Positions 15,858 to 25,876 of a stretch of DNA of 64,000 nt are shown piece by piece (position 1 is the first letter of the stretch; each line of letters opens with the position of its first letter). A model generated the notes under the pieces. That model did no database searches. It saw only the letters and a program-made list of their open reading frames with translations, and was not told the DNA's origin. A program made the position numbers and the translations under genes. The DNA is from Haloplanus sp. XH21 (GTDB lineage: Archaea > Halobacteriota > Halobacteria > Halobacteriales > Haloferacaceae). The DNA lies in the NCBI RefSeq assembly GCF_023276355.1, contig NZ_JALLPL010000001.1, forward strand, positions 2,170,001 through 2,234,000, written 5' to 3'.

Positions 15858-16787
15858 TTACGCTGTCTCGTACACCTGTTCGCGGACCCAGTCGTAGCCT
15901 TCGTCCTCGAGCTTCTTCGCCAGATCCGCTCCGCCGCTCTCGGCGATCTCGCCGTCGATCATCACGTGCACGTGATCGGGCTCGACGTAGTCGAGGATGC
16001 GCTGGTAGTGGGTGATCTGGAGGATTCCCGTCCCCTGCTCGTCGCGGAGGGCGTTGATCCCTTCGGAGACATCCTGCAGTCGGTCGATGTCCAGCCCCGA
16101 GTCGATCTCGTCGAGCACGGCGACGGACGGCTCGAGGATGGCGGCCTGAAGCACCTCGTTTTGCTTTTTCTCACCGCCGGAGAAGCCGGCGTTGAGGTAG
16201 CGCTGGGCGAACTTCTCGTCCATATCCAGCAGGTCCATCTTCTCCTTCAACAGCTGCTGGAACTCGGCGACGCCGATCTCGCCCTCGTCTGCGGCGCCCT
16301 CCATCGGGGAGGTGTCGTAGCCGGCGTCCTCGTCCTCGTCCGCGTCGGCGTCGGCCTCGTCTTCGTCCTCGACTTCGAACAGCTCCTCGCGTTCCTCGTT
16401 CTTGGCGTTGAGCGCCTGGCGGAGGAAGTTCGTCATCGTGACGCCTTCGACCTCCGCCGGATACTGGAAGCCGAGGAAGATACCGAGCGCGGCGCGCTCG
16501 TTCGGCTCGAGGTCGAGCAGGTCCCACTCGCGCAGCTCTGCGGGAACCTCCTCGTCGATATCGGCGACGTCCCCGTCGTCGAGGACGAGAGTGATGCCGC
16601 CGTCGGTTACCTCGTAAGCGGGGTGGCCGGCGATGACCTTCGCCGTCGTCGACTTGCCCGATCCGTTCGGGCCCATCAGGGCGTGGATCTCGCCCGACTT
16701 GACTTCGAGGTCGACACCGCGGAGGATGGACTCGCCACCCTCTTCTGCGACTTTCGCGTGAAGATTATTGATCTGTAGTGTTGCCAT
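15858..16787 (-). CDS. sufC: SufC ATPase
   Basis: 309 residues of an ABC ATPase. Walker [15 protein letters not shown] near residue 36, Q-loop [11 protein letters not shown], signature [12 protein letters not shown], Walker [12 protein letters not shown], and the H-loop in TQITHYQRI-like [13 protein letters not shown]. Compared with about 250 residues in bacterial SufC, there is an acidic insert of roughly 45 residues ([19 protein letters not shown]) before the signature, a halophile feature. Start ATG 16785-16787 with a GGGAG ribosome-binding sequence 11 bases upstream. First gene of sufCBD. Confidence 0.95.
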   Translation of the reverse strand: MATLQINNLHAKVAEEGGESILRGVDLEVKSGEIHALMGPNGSGKSTTAKVIAGHPAYEVTDGGITLVLDDGDVADIDEEVPAELREWDLLDLEPNERAALGIFLGFQYPAEVEGVTMTNFLRQALNAKNEEREELFEVEDEDEADADADEDEDAGYDTSPMEGAADEGEIGVAEFQQLLKEKMDLLDMDEKFAQRYLNAGFSGGEKKQNEVLQAAILEPSVAVLDEIDSGLDIDRLQDVSEGINALRDEQGTGILQITHYQRILDYVEPDHVHVMIDGEIAESGGADLAKKLEDEGYDWVREQVYETA

Positions 16788-16860
16788 AGCGGTAAACTCC
16801 CTACCGAACAAGTGGAGTGTAGCACGCATAATGCTTACGCATTCTCCCCCTTCGAGTTTT

Positions 16861-16895
16861 GAGTTCGTGAACTATTGTTTCTAGAAATCGAACTC
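16861..16895. promoter_or_regulatory. Inverted repeat/TTTCTAGAAA palindrome between polB and sufC
   Basis: GAGTTCG (16861-16867) is complementary to CGAACTC (16889-16895), and TTTCTAGAAA (16878-16887) is a 10-base palindrome between them. The site is just downstream of polB and 75 to 110 bases upstream of sufC. It could terminate polB or regulate suf. Confidence 0.35.
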
Positions 16896-16900
16896 GGCTT

Positions 16901-19900
16901 TCAGAACTGGCCGAGTCCGGTCTGTCGCTGCCCGCTTTTCACTTCGTCCCACGAGAGGCCGAGCGCCTCGATAATCCGGGCGATTGGCCCCTGAAGCGTC
17001 TTTTCGAGCATCTTGTCCCAGTCGATTTCGAAGGCGTCCGGAACCTGATCGGCGTATTCGAAGCAGATCACGTCCGGGTCGCGCTTGAACGCGGCGTACA
17101 GGTCGTCGGTCTGGGGGTCGAACCCCTCCTCCGATTCGAGCCGGCGGAAGAACTCCGGATGGACCTTCTTCAGATAGAGCCGTTTGGGCTTGCTGCCTCG
17201 CTGGAAGTTGGTGCCGAGCAGGAGGTTGGCGTACTTCGCCCCTCGGACCTGCGCCGTGTCCGTATCGTAAGCCGTCAACCGCTTCCCGATACCGCCCGGG
17301 ATGCCCACGTCGTTCAGGTCGACGTTTCCGGCCTCGAAGTCCTCGATGACGTCGTAGAGGTAGTCCTCGATGTCGTCGATGTCCTCGCCGGTCACGATCA
17401 TCTCGATGACCTGTCGCTGGACCTTCTTCGTGATGGACGCGATGTCCGACCGCTTGTACTCGAAGCCCGTGATGTCGATGTCGTCGACGTGTTTGCCCTC
17501 CTTCCAGACGATGTGGCCGGCGTAGCGCTTCTTTTTCCCCGCCTGGAAGAAGCGCCGGTAGAGCTTCTCGAACTCGATCTGGAAGCGGTGCTCGTGGGCA
17601 TTCAGCTCCTCGCGGGCGAAGGCGTCGTAGGAGTCGTTGATGCTCTCTTCGAGTTCGTAGCCCGTCTCGATGGCACCCGCAATCTGCTGGAGATCCGATT
17701 CGCTGGCGTCGGGATGAGCCTCTCGGATTTCGTCCGGCACGTCCTCGATGGCCGCGTCGTCGCCCATCTCCAGCATCACGCTGTCAGTGTCGCCGTAGGC
17801 CACCTCGTAGCCGACATCGTTGGCGGCCGACTGCGTATGTTCGATGACATCACGCCCGGTGGCGGTGACGGCCGCGCCCATCTCCCGGTCGTAGAGACGG
17901 AAGCGGTCCCAGCCCAGGACGCCGTACAGCGATTGGCCGACGAACTGGAACTTTCCGTTCCGGCCTGCCAGCAGGGTGTGGTTGTCCTCGACGGTGACAC
18001 AGTACGCCCCGTCGTCGGCGGTGTTCCGGCTACCGGATCGGTGCATCCGGAAACTGTTCGTGGCGTTTTCGGTGCAGTAGATGCGCCACGATCCGCTATC
18101 GTGGTTGTAGCTAGCGGTCTCCCCAACGTGCGCACAGAGGCGGAACACGTCGTCGCGCAACTGCTCGCTCGACGTGGTGTAGCGCCAACTGTTCACCTGC
18201 CGGTCGCCGTCGCCCGCGATGAGCGTGTCGAGGAATCGCTCTTTCTGCTCCACGCTGGCGTCGAACACGAGGTCCGGGATTCGCTTCTCAAAACTACTGT
18301 CACCACACGCGTCTTCGAGCCACCGGCCCAGTAGGCGAGACATGAACTGATACCCCTTCTCGTCGACGTAGTAGTCGAATCCCATTCGCTCCAACAGGTC
18401 GCCGATGGCGGTGTGATCGTCAGCAGATCCGCCGTCAGCGATCGCGTCCTGTGCGATGTTGACCGTCGTCGACGAGCCACGGTAGTTCTCGCCAAACTGC
18501 TTGTCGGTGGACGTATACACCGACCCCTCGGTGACATACCACGCCAACAGGTCGAGGAAGTCGTCGCCATCGTGGAATCGGGGGAGCCACTTTCGCCCCC
18601 GTTCCGCGTGGACGTAGAACTCGGAGCAGTGTTCGTCCAGATACTCCCGGTGTTCCTCGAACTCCGCGGCCGAGAGGACGTATCCCGTTCCGTCGGACCC
18701 CTGTTTTTCCATCTTGTCGGGGTCCCAGCCGAGTTCGGCGGCGAGGGTGTGACCGTGAACGTCGTTGTTGGCCCACACCTCGTAGTCGTCCAGCAGGTCG
18801 GTCACGTCGACGGTGTCCAGACGTTCGCCCTCCGGGCCGTCCCAGTCGTGGGGCAGTTCGTAGTGTGAGGAATCGTTCAGGTCGCCGGCCTCGACGAACC
18901 GGAACTCGTCCCACGACGCGCCGTTCGTATCGTCCTTTCGAACGAGCATCCGGTGGTTCGGCGTGACGCTGAAGTCGATTTTGCTCGTCTCGATATCGAC
19001 GAGGTCACCACGGTAGTCCGGATAGGCGTGGGTCTCAGTCACCGGCTTCACCTCCATGCGCATCGTCTCGGGGTCAATGGAGTACACCTCGTCACCGACC
19101 GTGAGGTTCCGGATGTTCCGGATGCCGTCAGGCGTCAGCACGTCGGTGTCCGGCGTGAAGCAGTTCATAATAACCTTGACAGCTTGCTGCTGCCGGTCAT
19201 ACTGCTCGTAGTCCTGGCTATCCGGATCGTAGTCGTTCCGGCGGGCTTTCTTCTGCTCCCGCTCTTCGAGTAGTTCGTCCACCATCTCCCGGATGACGCC
19301 GTCGGGGTCCTTCCGGAAGTGGGTCCCATTGGGGGCGTGGTAGGTGTCGTCGTCGTACGCCTCGGGATCGACTTTCGTCTCCGGCGAGGCGTTGATCGTC
19401 ACCATGCACATCGGATAGAGCGATTGGCCGACCCACTGGTAGTTTCCGTTGCGACCGGCGAGGATGACGTGATTGTCCGCCGCGGTCACACAGTAGACGT
19501 CGCCGTCGTGGTCTTCGACCGTCGCGTTCGTGGACTTCTTGAACGACCCCCGTTTCCCGACGGAGACGTGCCAGGTGCCGTCGGACTGCTCCGACACGGT
19601 TGGCTTGTGTCCACAGCGAACGGCGATGTCGGTAATCGCGTCCTTGAGATCGTCGCTTTTGGTCCAGAACTTGCCGAGTCCCGAGTCGGTCCGACTCCCG
19701 TCGCCACGGATCATCGTGTCAAGGAGGACTGACAACAGGTCGGCATCGAGGTCGAACACCCACGAAGGCAGGCGCTTGGCGGCGTATCCGTCGCCACAGT
19801 TGCCGGCAAGCCATTCGAGGAGATACTGGTTCGAGACGTTGACACCGCCTTCGTCGACGTTGTAGTTGACCCCCATCCGGTCGAACAGCTCCCGAATCGC

Positions 19901-22078
19901 CTCTCGCTCCGCCGAGCCCGCTTGATGGATCGTGATTCGGCCCGCAGCGCGGTCGACGCTCCCCTCAGTGACGAACCAGCCCAGGAGTTCGAGCCAGTCC
20001 GTCATTTCGAAGGTCAGCGGCGTCTCACGGTGCTGCTTTCCGTATTTGAGGAACACGTCGTCCGCGTGGCGGTCGACGACGGACCGATGCTCCCGATACA
20101 CCGCAATGGGGATGAGATATTTGCCGACGGCCTTCTGGACGCCCATCGTCGCCGAAGAGCCATGGACGAGCGTCAGATCGTCGGTAACGTCGTCGGGCAT
20201 CGCCGCCCTGAACGATCGAAGGTCGTCGTCGGAGTAGACGACAGCGTAGCCCTCGTCGACCTCGTCGATCAGGGCGAACGTCTCGGGCGACCGCCCGGTC
20301 ATCGGTTCGTGCTGGGGGAACGCGTACCGTTCGTACGCCGGAATATCGCGGAATTCGTCGACGGCGAAGTCCGCGGGTTGCTGGTCGTCCCAGCCACGAT
20401 CGTCCGAGTAAAGGAGCCGGTGGTTCTCCGTGATCTTCAGGTCGTGTGTATTGCCGGAGAGGTGATGGAGTTCGCCGAACGTGTTTTCGTACCGGTGGGT
20501 CTCCTCGACCGGCTTGATCTCACACTCGAACGTGTCCGGATTCAGCGTGTAGATCGGATCACCCACCTCCAGGTCCGTGATGTTTCTCTCTCCGCTGGGC
20601 GTCAGCACGGCCGTATCGCCGCTGAAACACTTCAGGTCGAGGACGCTGACGTTCTCCTTGATACCCGTGATCGGATCGAAGACGGCGCCGCCCTCGTAAT
20701 CCTCAGCGTCGGCCCGGCCCTTCGAGGGGAGGGCGAAGTCCCCGTGGACCTTGTGGAGGACGTACACGTCCACCGCGTCGCCGGGCGTCGGGGCGTCCTC
20801 GAGTTTACACCCGACGAACGTCCGCACCTCGTCCCAGAAGGAGATGATGTCGCGCTTGCGGTCGAGTTCGACACAGAGCTCCACGTCGCGGAGGTTGTAC
20901 TCCAGCAGTCGCCGGGGGTCGTCCTCCCAGAGGTCGCCGATGTCGCCGGTGTATCGCTCCTTGCCCGCGCCGAGTTCCTGTTCGCCCACCGCGTCGAGAC
21001 GGTAGGACTCCAGTTCCGTGAACTGCGTGCGCTTGTAGGCATAGAGCAGGTCGAAAACGACCCGGCCCTTGATCGTCGGGCCGCCCCAGTCGCTTCGCCA
21101 CACCTCGTCGACCCGCGAGAGGCGTTCGGGGTTCAAGTCGACATCCGCGTGCGGATCGAGGACTTCCAGTCGGTCGATGAAGTACGGCGCGTCGAAATCC
21201 TCGAAGTTCCACCCCGTGAGGATGTCCGGATCCGTCTCCTCGATATACGTCAGGAAGGCGTCGAGCATCGCTGGCTCCGAGTCGAAAGCGCGAATCTCGA
21301 CATCCATCCCGTCGCTCAGGGGGTCGTACTCGAGCGCCTCGGGTCTCTCACCCTCGCCATCGGGCGCCTCGTACAGCCACGTGATGTACTCGTCACGCCG
21401 GGAGTCGTGACTGGTGAGACAGACGATGGGTTCCTCGCCGTCCTCGGGAAAGCCCGAGCGGTCGTCGACCTCGATGTCGAAGGTGTTCACCCGGAGGTCG
21501 GCCTCGGCTTCGACGGCCGTCAGTTCGTCGTGGGGAATCTGCAGCGCACCGCTCTCCAGTCGACGGACGGGCACCCGAACGCCGCTCCCGATGTCCTTGT
21601 CGATGAGCAGGCGATTGGGAAAGAGGATGTCCGCCTCGTAGTGGTCGAACTCGTCGCGGATCTGGCCGACGTCACGCGGGGTCTGTGTACAGATCTTGGT
21701 TAGTTCCTCGCCCCGAATACTCTCGTAGCCCGTCTCGGTGCGCGTGATGACGTCGCGGTCGAGGTCGTCGTCGTCGAGGCTCTCGGTCGGGGCGTAGAAA
21801 TACGGCTCGAACCCCAGAACGCGGACGTGTTCGGCCGTGCCGTCGCTCGTCCGTCCGAACAGGTGGACGACGGGATACTCCTCCGCCCCCTGTCGCTCGA
21901 CGGTGTAATCGGTCTGCGTGACCGCGAGATCGATCGTTCCCTCGGCGTCGGGAAACTTCAGATCCGCCGTGTCGACGACTTCGGCGACCGACTGCCCGGC
22001 GTCCCCGGCGACGGCGACCGCCTCGGCCTCGGGTCGGTCGTCCTCCCCCGAAAATTCGGAGAGATCCGCCTGATTCAT
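16901..22078 (-). CDS. polB: Family B DNA polymerase with two inteins
   Basis: 1725 residues precursor; 913 after removal of the two inteins, close to normal haloarchaeal PolB. Exonuclease motifs: FDIEVDDRSG (ExoI), TGWNFEDFDAPYF (ExoII), YNLRDVELCVEL (ExoIII). Polymerase motif A DLK/SLYPMCM is cut by intein 1 and motif B VIMN/SLYGVLGW by intein 2; motif C YGDTDSVMLEM is intact. Start ATG at 22076-22078 (MNQADLSEFSG) follows a good promoter region; the frame is open further upstream but Arg-rich and not credible. Main replicative or repair polymerase; active only after protein splicing. Confidence 0.96.
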   Translation of the reverse strand: MNQADLSEFSGEDDRPEAEAVAVAGDAGQSVAEVVDTADLKFPDAEGTIDLAVTQTDYTVERQGAEEYPVVHLFGRTSDGTAEHVRVLGFEPYFYAPTESLDDDDLDRDVITRTETGYESIRGEELTKICTQTPRDVGQIRDEFDHYEADILFPNRLLIDKDIGSGVRVPVRRLESGALQIPHDELTAVEAEADLRVNTFDIEVDDRSGFPEDGEEPIVCLTSHDSRRDEYITWLYEAPDGEGERPEALEYDPLSDGMDVEIRAFDSEPAMLDAFLTYIEETDPDILTGWNFEDFDAPYFIDRLEVLDPHADVDLNPERLSRVDEVWRSDWGGPTIKGRVVFDLLYAYKRTQFTELESYRLDAVGEQELGAGKERYTGDIGDLWEDDPRRLLEYNLRDVELCVELDRKRDIISFWDEVRTFVGCKLEDAPTPGDAVDVYVLHKVHGDFALPSKGRADAEDYEGGAVFDPITGIKENVSVLDLKCFSGDTAVLTPSGERNITDLEVGDPIYTLNPDTFECEIKPVEETHRYENTFGELHHLSGNTHDLKITENHRLLYSDDRGWDDQQPADFAVDEFRDIPAYERYAFPQHEPMTGRSPETFALIDEVDEGYAVVYSDDDLRSFRAAMPDDVTDDLTLVHGSSATMGVQKAVGKYLIPIAVYREHRSVVDRHADDVFLKYGKQHRETPLTFEMTDWLELLGWFVTEGSVDRAAGRITIHQAGSAEREAIRELFDRMGVNYNVDEGGVNVSNQYLLEWLAGNCGDGYAAKRLPSWVFDLDADLLSVLLDTMIRGDGSRTDSGLGKFWTKSDDLKDAITDIAVRCGHKPTVSEQSDGTWHVSVGKRGSFKKSTNATVEDHDGDVYCVTAADNHVILAGRNGNYQWVGQSLYPMCMVTINASPETKVDPEAYDDDTYHAPNGTHFRKDPDGVIREMVDELLEEREQKKARRNDYDPDSQDYEQYDRQQQAVKVIMNCFTPDTDVLTPDGIRNIRNLTVGDEVYSIDPETMRMEVKPVTETHAYPDYRGDLVDIETSKIDFSVTPNHRMLVRKDDTNGASWDEFRFVEAGDLNDSSHYELPHDWDGPEGERLDTVDVTDLLDDYEVWANNDVHGHTLAAELGWDPDKMEKQGSDGTGYVLSAAEFEEHREYLDEHCSEFYVHAERGRKWLPRFHDGDDFLDLLAWYVTEGSVYTSTDKQFGENYRGSSTTVNIAQDAIADGGSADDHTAIGDLLERMGFDYYVDEKGYQFMSRLLGRWLEDACGDSSFEKRIPDLVFDASVEQKERFLDTLIAGDGDRQVNSWRYTTSSEQLRDDVFRLCAHVGETASYNHDSGSWRIYCTENATNSFRMHRSGSRNTADDGAYCVTVEDNHTLLAGRNGKFQFVGQSLYGVLGWDRFRLYDREMGAAVTATGRDVIEHTQSAANDVGYEVAYGDTDSVMLEMGDDAAIEDVPDEIREAHPDASESDLQQIAGAIETGYELEESINDSYDAFAREELNAHEHRFQIEFEKLYRRFFQAGKKKRYAGHIVWKEGKHVDDIDITGFEYKRSDIASITKKVQRQVIEMIVTGEDIDDIEDYLYDVIEDFEAGNVDLNDVGIPGGIGKRLTAYDTDTAQVRGAKYANLLLGTNFQRGSKPKRLYLKKVHPEFFRRLESEEGFDPQTDDLYAAFKRDPDVICFEYADQVPDAFEIDWDKMLEKTLQGPIARIIEALGLSWDEVKSGQRQTGLGQF
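17933..19162 (-). other. PolB intein 2 (pol-b site)
   Basis: 410 residues, precursor residues 973-1382, between VKVIMN and SLYGVLGW in motif B. Splicing blocks: CFTPDTDVLTPDG at the N terminus, VTPNHRML as block B, VYCVT-type block F (AYCVTVEDNHTLLAG) and end FVGQ before Ser. Homing endonuclease of the LAGLIDADG type: LLAWYVTEGSV and FLDTLIAGDGDR. The last intein residue is Gln and the penultimate Gly. Confidence 0.93.
19424..20629 (-). other. PolB intein 1 (pol-a site)
   Basis: 402 residues, precursor residues 484-885, between VLDLK and SLYPMCM in motif A. N-terminal CFSGDTAVLTPSG, block B NTHDLKITENHRLL, endonuclease motifs LLGWFVTEGSV and LLDTMIRGDGSR, block F VYCVTAADNHVILAG, end WVGQ before Ser. 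Like intein 2 it ends Gly-Gln. The two inteins share block order and endings but are clearly different in the middle. Confidence 0.93.
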
Positions 22079-22185
22079 GCCGCCCACTTCGACGCTCCCC
22101 GGTAAAAACCCCGTCACTCCACATCGGAAACACTGCCACGACGAAAAGACATATACCGTGCCATTCCATACCAAACTCCGTGACG

Positions 22186-22362
22186 ATGTCCGACCACGTC
22201 GACGCAGGCCGGTGGGACAGTGCGGACGATCGCCCGGATCCGGACGGTATCGACACCGTCGAGGCGTACGAAATCGAAGACGGGACGGTGCTCTACGACG
22301 CCGAGAACCCGCTCGCGTGGGTCGAATCGTCGAACGCAGTGTCGGTCCACGAGTACGCCTAA
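22186..22362 (+). CDS. Small conserved haloarchaeal acidic protein
   Basis: 58 residues, MSDHVDAGRWDSADD to AVSVHEYA. The segment EAYEIEDGTVLYDAENPLAW is of a type common in halophile genomes, but I cannot assign a function. An in-frame GTG at 22180 is an alternative start. Located between polB (divergent) and a small membrane protein gene. Confidence 0.7.
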   Translation: MSDHVDAGRWDSADDRPDPDGIDTVEAYEIEDGTVLYDAENPLAWVESSNAVSVHEYA

Positions 22363-22408
22363 CTGCCGACACCGAACCCTTTTGCCGCCACGTTCGCTTC
22401 CTCTCAGC

Positions 22409-22753
22409 GTGCCGCTCGATCCGTGGCCGGACGACACCGACAAGTCGGAGTGGGAGACCCACTGGGGTGACCCCGAGCACGACCTGCCCCGGGTGCCGTC
22501 GACCGACACCGACGAGGACGACGCCGACCCCGAACTGGTCCAGACGTTCTGGCGGAGCGTGCTCCTCGCCAACGTCGCGGTGTTCGCGCTTGCCCTCGGC
22601 CCCATGCTCATCTACTTCCGCGGCCAGTGGAGTCTCGGCGCCGCAGCCATCGGTCTCGGCGCGATCACGGGGCTTCGCGTCTACCAGCACTGTCGGGCCT
22701 TCGGGAGCGACGAGGCCACCGACGATGACCCGGCGGACGAGCGGAACGCCTAA
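22409..22753 (+). CDS. Small membrane protein (haloarchaeal, unknown)
   Basis: 114 residues starting with GTG at 22409 (MPLDPWPDDTDKSEWE). An acidic soluble N-terminal half is followed by two membrane segments, LLANVAVFALALGPMLIYF and SLGAAAIGLGAITGLRVY, and a charged tail. The GTG start is favoured over longer Arg-rich frames. It leads into the next gene with 25 bp between them, so the small genes of this region may be one operon. Confidence 0.65.
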   Translation: MPLDPWPDDTDKSEWETHWGDPEHDLPRVPSTDTDEDDADPELVQTFWRSVLLANVAVFALALGPMLIYFRGQWSLGAAAIGLGAITGLRVYQHCRAFGSDEATDDDPADERNA

Positions 22754-22778
22754 CCTTCCAGCCCGGTTCCGATCGACC

Positions 22779-23216
22779 ATGCGAACCGTCAGAACCGACG
22801 ATGGCGAGCAGTATCTGCTCGTGAAGCAGTCGTCGGAGTCGAGTCTCGTCCGCGATCCGGACACCGGCGCCGAGCGCTACGTGCCGAACGCCGACCTGAC
22901 GGTCGACACCGGGGCGCCACCGCTGACGACGGCCGCAGGCGGGGTGCCGGCGTCGGTCCGGCGCGTCCTCACCGCGACGCCGAACGACCGGGCGCTCGGC
23001 CTGCTCGTCGAACTGGCCGATCGCGGACCGCTCCCCGTTCGCACGCTGCTCGACGCCTACGACCTCTGTGAGAGCGACCTCCACGGCCTGCTCGCGGAGT
23101 TCCGGGCGGCCGGCCTCGTCGACGAGGCGCGCGTCGCTGGCGAGCGTGGCTACGACGCCACGGCGACGACGCGGGACGCCATCGCACTGCTGCGCGAAGA
23201 AGAGCCGGACGACTAG
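22779..23216 (+). CDS. Winged-helix-like protein next to rad50 (haloarchaeal)
   Basis: 145 residues. An N-terminal beta strand pair ([16 protein letters not shown]) that binds a small ligand or DNA is followed by an HTH region [20 protein letters not shown] and [19 protein letters not shown], with a wing [14 protein letters not shown]. Stop TAG shares CTAG with the convergent rad50 stop. The neighbourhood rad50-mre11 suggests a repair-linked regulator or accessory, which is only contextual. Confidence 0.7.
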   Translation: MRTVRTDDGEQYLLVKQSSESSLVRDPDTGAERYVPNADLTVDTGAPPLTTAAGGVPASVRRVLTATPNDRALGLLVELADRGPLPVRTLLDAYDLCESDLHGLLAEFRAAGLVDEARVAGERGYDATATTRDAIALLREEEPDD

Positions 23217-25876
23217 TTCTCCGCGACGGTCGGCCGTGACCGCGAGACGGTCGATCGGTTCGTCCGCGGGTCTTTCTCGACGCGAACCAAGTCGTCGGCC
23301 GCCCCGACGAGTTCCTCGTCGTGGCTGACGATGACGATCTGTGCCACGCCGAGGGTCCGCATCTCCTCGACCAGGTCGACCAGCCGTGAGACGTGACCGG
23401 CGTCGAGGAAGACGGTCGGTTCGTCGAGGATGAGCGGCGGCATCGGCGCCGCGCCGTCGATCCCCTCCGCGAGGAGGCGGTAGATGGCACACCGCAGGCT
23501 GAGGTTGAACAGCGCGCGCTCGCCGCCCGACAGCTGGGCGGGGTCGAGTTCGCTGCCGTCCTTCTGGACCACGGAGAGTTCGTAGTCGCCGTCGAGACGG
23601 AGGTGGGCGTAGGCGTCGTTGCCGTAGACGAGGTCGAACGTCTCGTTCAGGAGGCGTTCCAGCGTTTCGACGTTGCGCTGGCGGAGTTCCGCCCGCAGGT
23701 CGCCGTACATGGTTTCGAGACGCGACGCCTCGTCGTGGAGCGCGTCGAGAGCATCGACGCGGTCGGCGAGGCGGTCGCGCTTCTCGCGTAACGCCTCGAG
23801 CGACTCGATCTCGGCTCGCACCCCGCCAATTTTCGTCTGCAACTCGTCGCGCTCCGCCCGCAACTCCTCGAGTTTCGTCGTCACGTCGTCCAGATACGTC
23901 GCAGCCTCGTCGCGGTTCGTGCGCGCGGCTTCGATGGCGTCCGCGTCGACGGCCTCGCGGAGTTCGTCCCGACGCGTCCGCTTCTCGGCCAGTCGCTCGC
24001 GGCGCTCGTCGTTCGTCTCCGCGATACCCGCTGCCTTCTCGCGGAGGCGCTCGATATCGTCGTCGGCGTCGGCGATTTCGTCCAGTCGCTCCGCGACCGC
24101 GTCGACGTGTTCGCGGGTCTCGGCGAGGTCGGCGAGGTCAGCTTCCAACTCCTCGACGCGGGTGGCTGCCTCCTCGGCCTCGTCGCGTTTCTCGGCCGCC
24201 ACCTCGCGAGCCTCGGCGGCCCGCTCGCGGAGCTCCGACGCCTCGTCTTCGCGTTCGTCAGCCGCCTCGCGTTTCTCCGCGGCGTCGTCGCGTTTCTCCT
24301 CGATCCGGGCGTCGAGGCGCTCCCGTTCGGCCTCGAGTTCGTCAAGTCGCGTCTCCGCGTCGACGAGCGCGTCGAGGGCGTCGATGCGGTCGTCGAGTCC
24401 CGCGACGCGTTCGCGCGCCGACTCCAGTTCGGCCTCGAGTTCGTCGACGCGCTCGCGGTCGGTTTCGAGGCGGTCGGTGTGGGGCGAGTCCTCGACCGGT
24501 TGGCCACACTCGGGACATTTGCCGGCCTCCAGCAACGCCTCGGCCTCCGCGACGCGTTCGCGCGCCGACTCCAGTTTGGCCTCGAGTTCCGCCACGCGCT
24601 CGCGCACCTCGCCGCGTTGCTCTCGCAACTCGTCCCGTCGGTCGGCCGCGTCGCCGCGGTCGACGGGGGCGTCTTCGAATCGGGCGGTCAACGACGCCGC
24701 CTCCGCGTCCAGTTCGTCGCGGGCTTTTTCGTGGTCCTCAGCGGCTTCCTCGGCTTCGGTGGCCGCTTCGCGCAACTCCGCGGCCCGCTCGTCGGCGTCC
24801 TCGGCGCGGTCGGCGAGATCGTCGGCCTTATCGGCCAGATTGTCGGCCTGGTTTCGCAGCCCCGTTGCGGTCGCGTTCGCCTCGTTTCGCGCCTCGCGGT
24901 CGTCCTCCTCGCGGTCGTCCAGGACCGCCCGGCGCGCCTCGATAGCGTCGGCCGTCGCGGCGTCGAGTCCGGCCGGGCCCAGACGCTCCTCGACCGCCGA
25001 CTCCAGGGTCGCGATCCGCTCGCGAACGTCGGCGATCCGCTCCTGGATCTCGTCGCGTTCGCTCTCGGCCTCCCGGATCGATGCCTCCAGATCCTCGATC
25101 GTCTCCTCGACCGTTTCGAGCTCCGCCCGCTTGTCCTCGTACTCCTCGAGGACCGCTTCGGCCTCCTGTTTCGTCCGTTCGGCCTTCTCGCGCTGGCGTT
25201 CGTAGTTCTCGATCCGCTCGTCGAGGTCGGTCAGATCGCTCTCCAGGTCGTCGAGGGTGGCGTAGAGGTTCTGCTCGACCTTCCCCTCGATCTGGGATTC
25301 GACGCTCCGGAGTTCGCCCCGCTTCTCGGAGCGCACGTCTTCGACGCCGAGGCGGGCGTCTACGGCGCGTTCCCGGTAGGTTTCGAGCCGTCCTAGCTGC
25401 AGGAGGTCGTCGATGACGTCCTGGCGCTGGTCCGGCGAGGCGTTGATGAGCTGGTTCACCTCCCCCTGGCGCACGTACGCGCAGTTGACGAACGCCTCGG
25501 CGTCCATCCGCAGCAGGTCGGCGACGAACCCCCGCACGTCGCGGGCGCCCTCGACGGTCACGTCCGCCCCCTCGAGCACGCAGTCCGCGGTCGTCGTGCG
25601 GTCGCCCGACTGCCGGAGACGGCGGTGGATATGATACGACGACCCGTCGTGAGCGAACCAGAGGTCGATCTCCGCCTCCTCTTCGCCGTTGGTTACCACC
25701 TCGTCGAGGGTGCCGTCGAGCGCCTGTGATCCATAGAGCGCGAAGAAACACGCCTCCAGCAGCGACGTCTTGCCGCTGCCGTTGAGTCCGTGGATGACCG
25801 TCACGCCGTCGCGCAGATCGAGGTCCACGTCGGCGTACGGCCGGAAGTTCCGCAGGCGGATCCGCTCGAATCTCAT
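23213..25876 (-). CDS. rad50: DNA double-strand-break repair ATPase Rad50
   Basis: 887 residues. Walker [19 protein letters not shown] at the N terminus, long coiled coils with a zinc hook [12 protein letters not shown] at about residue 450, ABC signature [13 protein letters not shown] and Walker [15 protein letters not shown] at the C terminus, then [11 protein letters not shown]. It overlaps mre11 by 4 bp (ATGA). Together with Mre11 it tethers and processes broken DNA ends. The coiled coil is unusually rich in Glu/Arg/Asp, as expected in halophiles. Confidence 0.96.
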   Translation of the reverse strand: MRFERIRLRNFRPYADVDLDLRDGVTVIHGLNGSGKTSLLEACFFALYGSQALDGTLDEVVTNGEEEAEIDLWFAHDGSSYHIHRRLRQSGDRTTTADCVLEGADVTVEGARDVRGFVADLLRMDAEAFVNCAYVRQGEVNQLINASPDQRQDVIDDLLQLGRLETYRERAVDARLGVEDVRSEKRGELRSVESQIEGKVEQNLYATLDDLESDLTDLDERIENYERQREKAERTKQEAEAVLEEYEDKRAELETVEETIEDLEASIREAESERDEIQERIADVRERIATLESAVEERLGPAGLDAATADAIEARRAVLDDREEDDREARNEANATATGLRNQADNLADKADDLADRAEDADERAAELREAATEAEEAAEDHEKARDELDAEAASLTARFEDAPVDRGDAADRRDELREQRGEVRERVAELEAKLESARERVAEAEALLEAGKCPECGQPVEDSPHTDRLETDRERVDELEAELESARERVAGLDDRIDALDALVDAETRLDELEAERERLDARIEEKRDDAAEKREAADEREDEASELRERAAEAREVAAEKRDEAEEAATRVEELEADLADLAETREHVDAVAERLDEIADADDDIERLREKAAGIAETNDERRERLAEKRTRRDELREAVDADAIEAARTNRDEAATYLDDVTTKLEELRAERDELQTKIGGVRAEIESLEALREKRDRLADRVDALDALHDEASRLETMYGDLRAELRQRNVETLERLLNETFDLVYGNDAYAHLRLDGDYELSVVQKDGSELDPAQLSGGERALFNLSLRCAIYRLLAEGIDGAAPMPPLILDEPTVFLDAGHVSRLVDLVEEMRTLGVAQIVIVSHDEELVGAADDLVRVEKDPRTNRSTVSRSRPTVAEN

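Noticed and set aside
22079-22864. Upstream extension of the polB frame by 262 residues
   Set aside because: Arg/Ser-rich, antisense to small plus-strand genes, and passes through the polB promoter; the ATG at 22078 fits the family N terminus.
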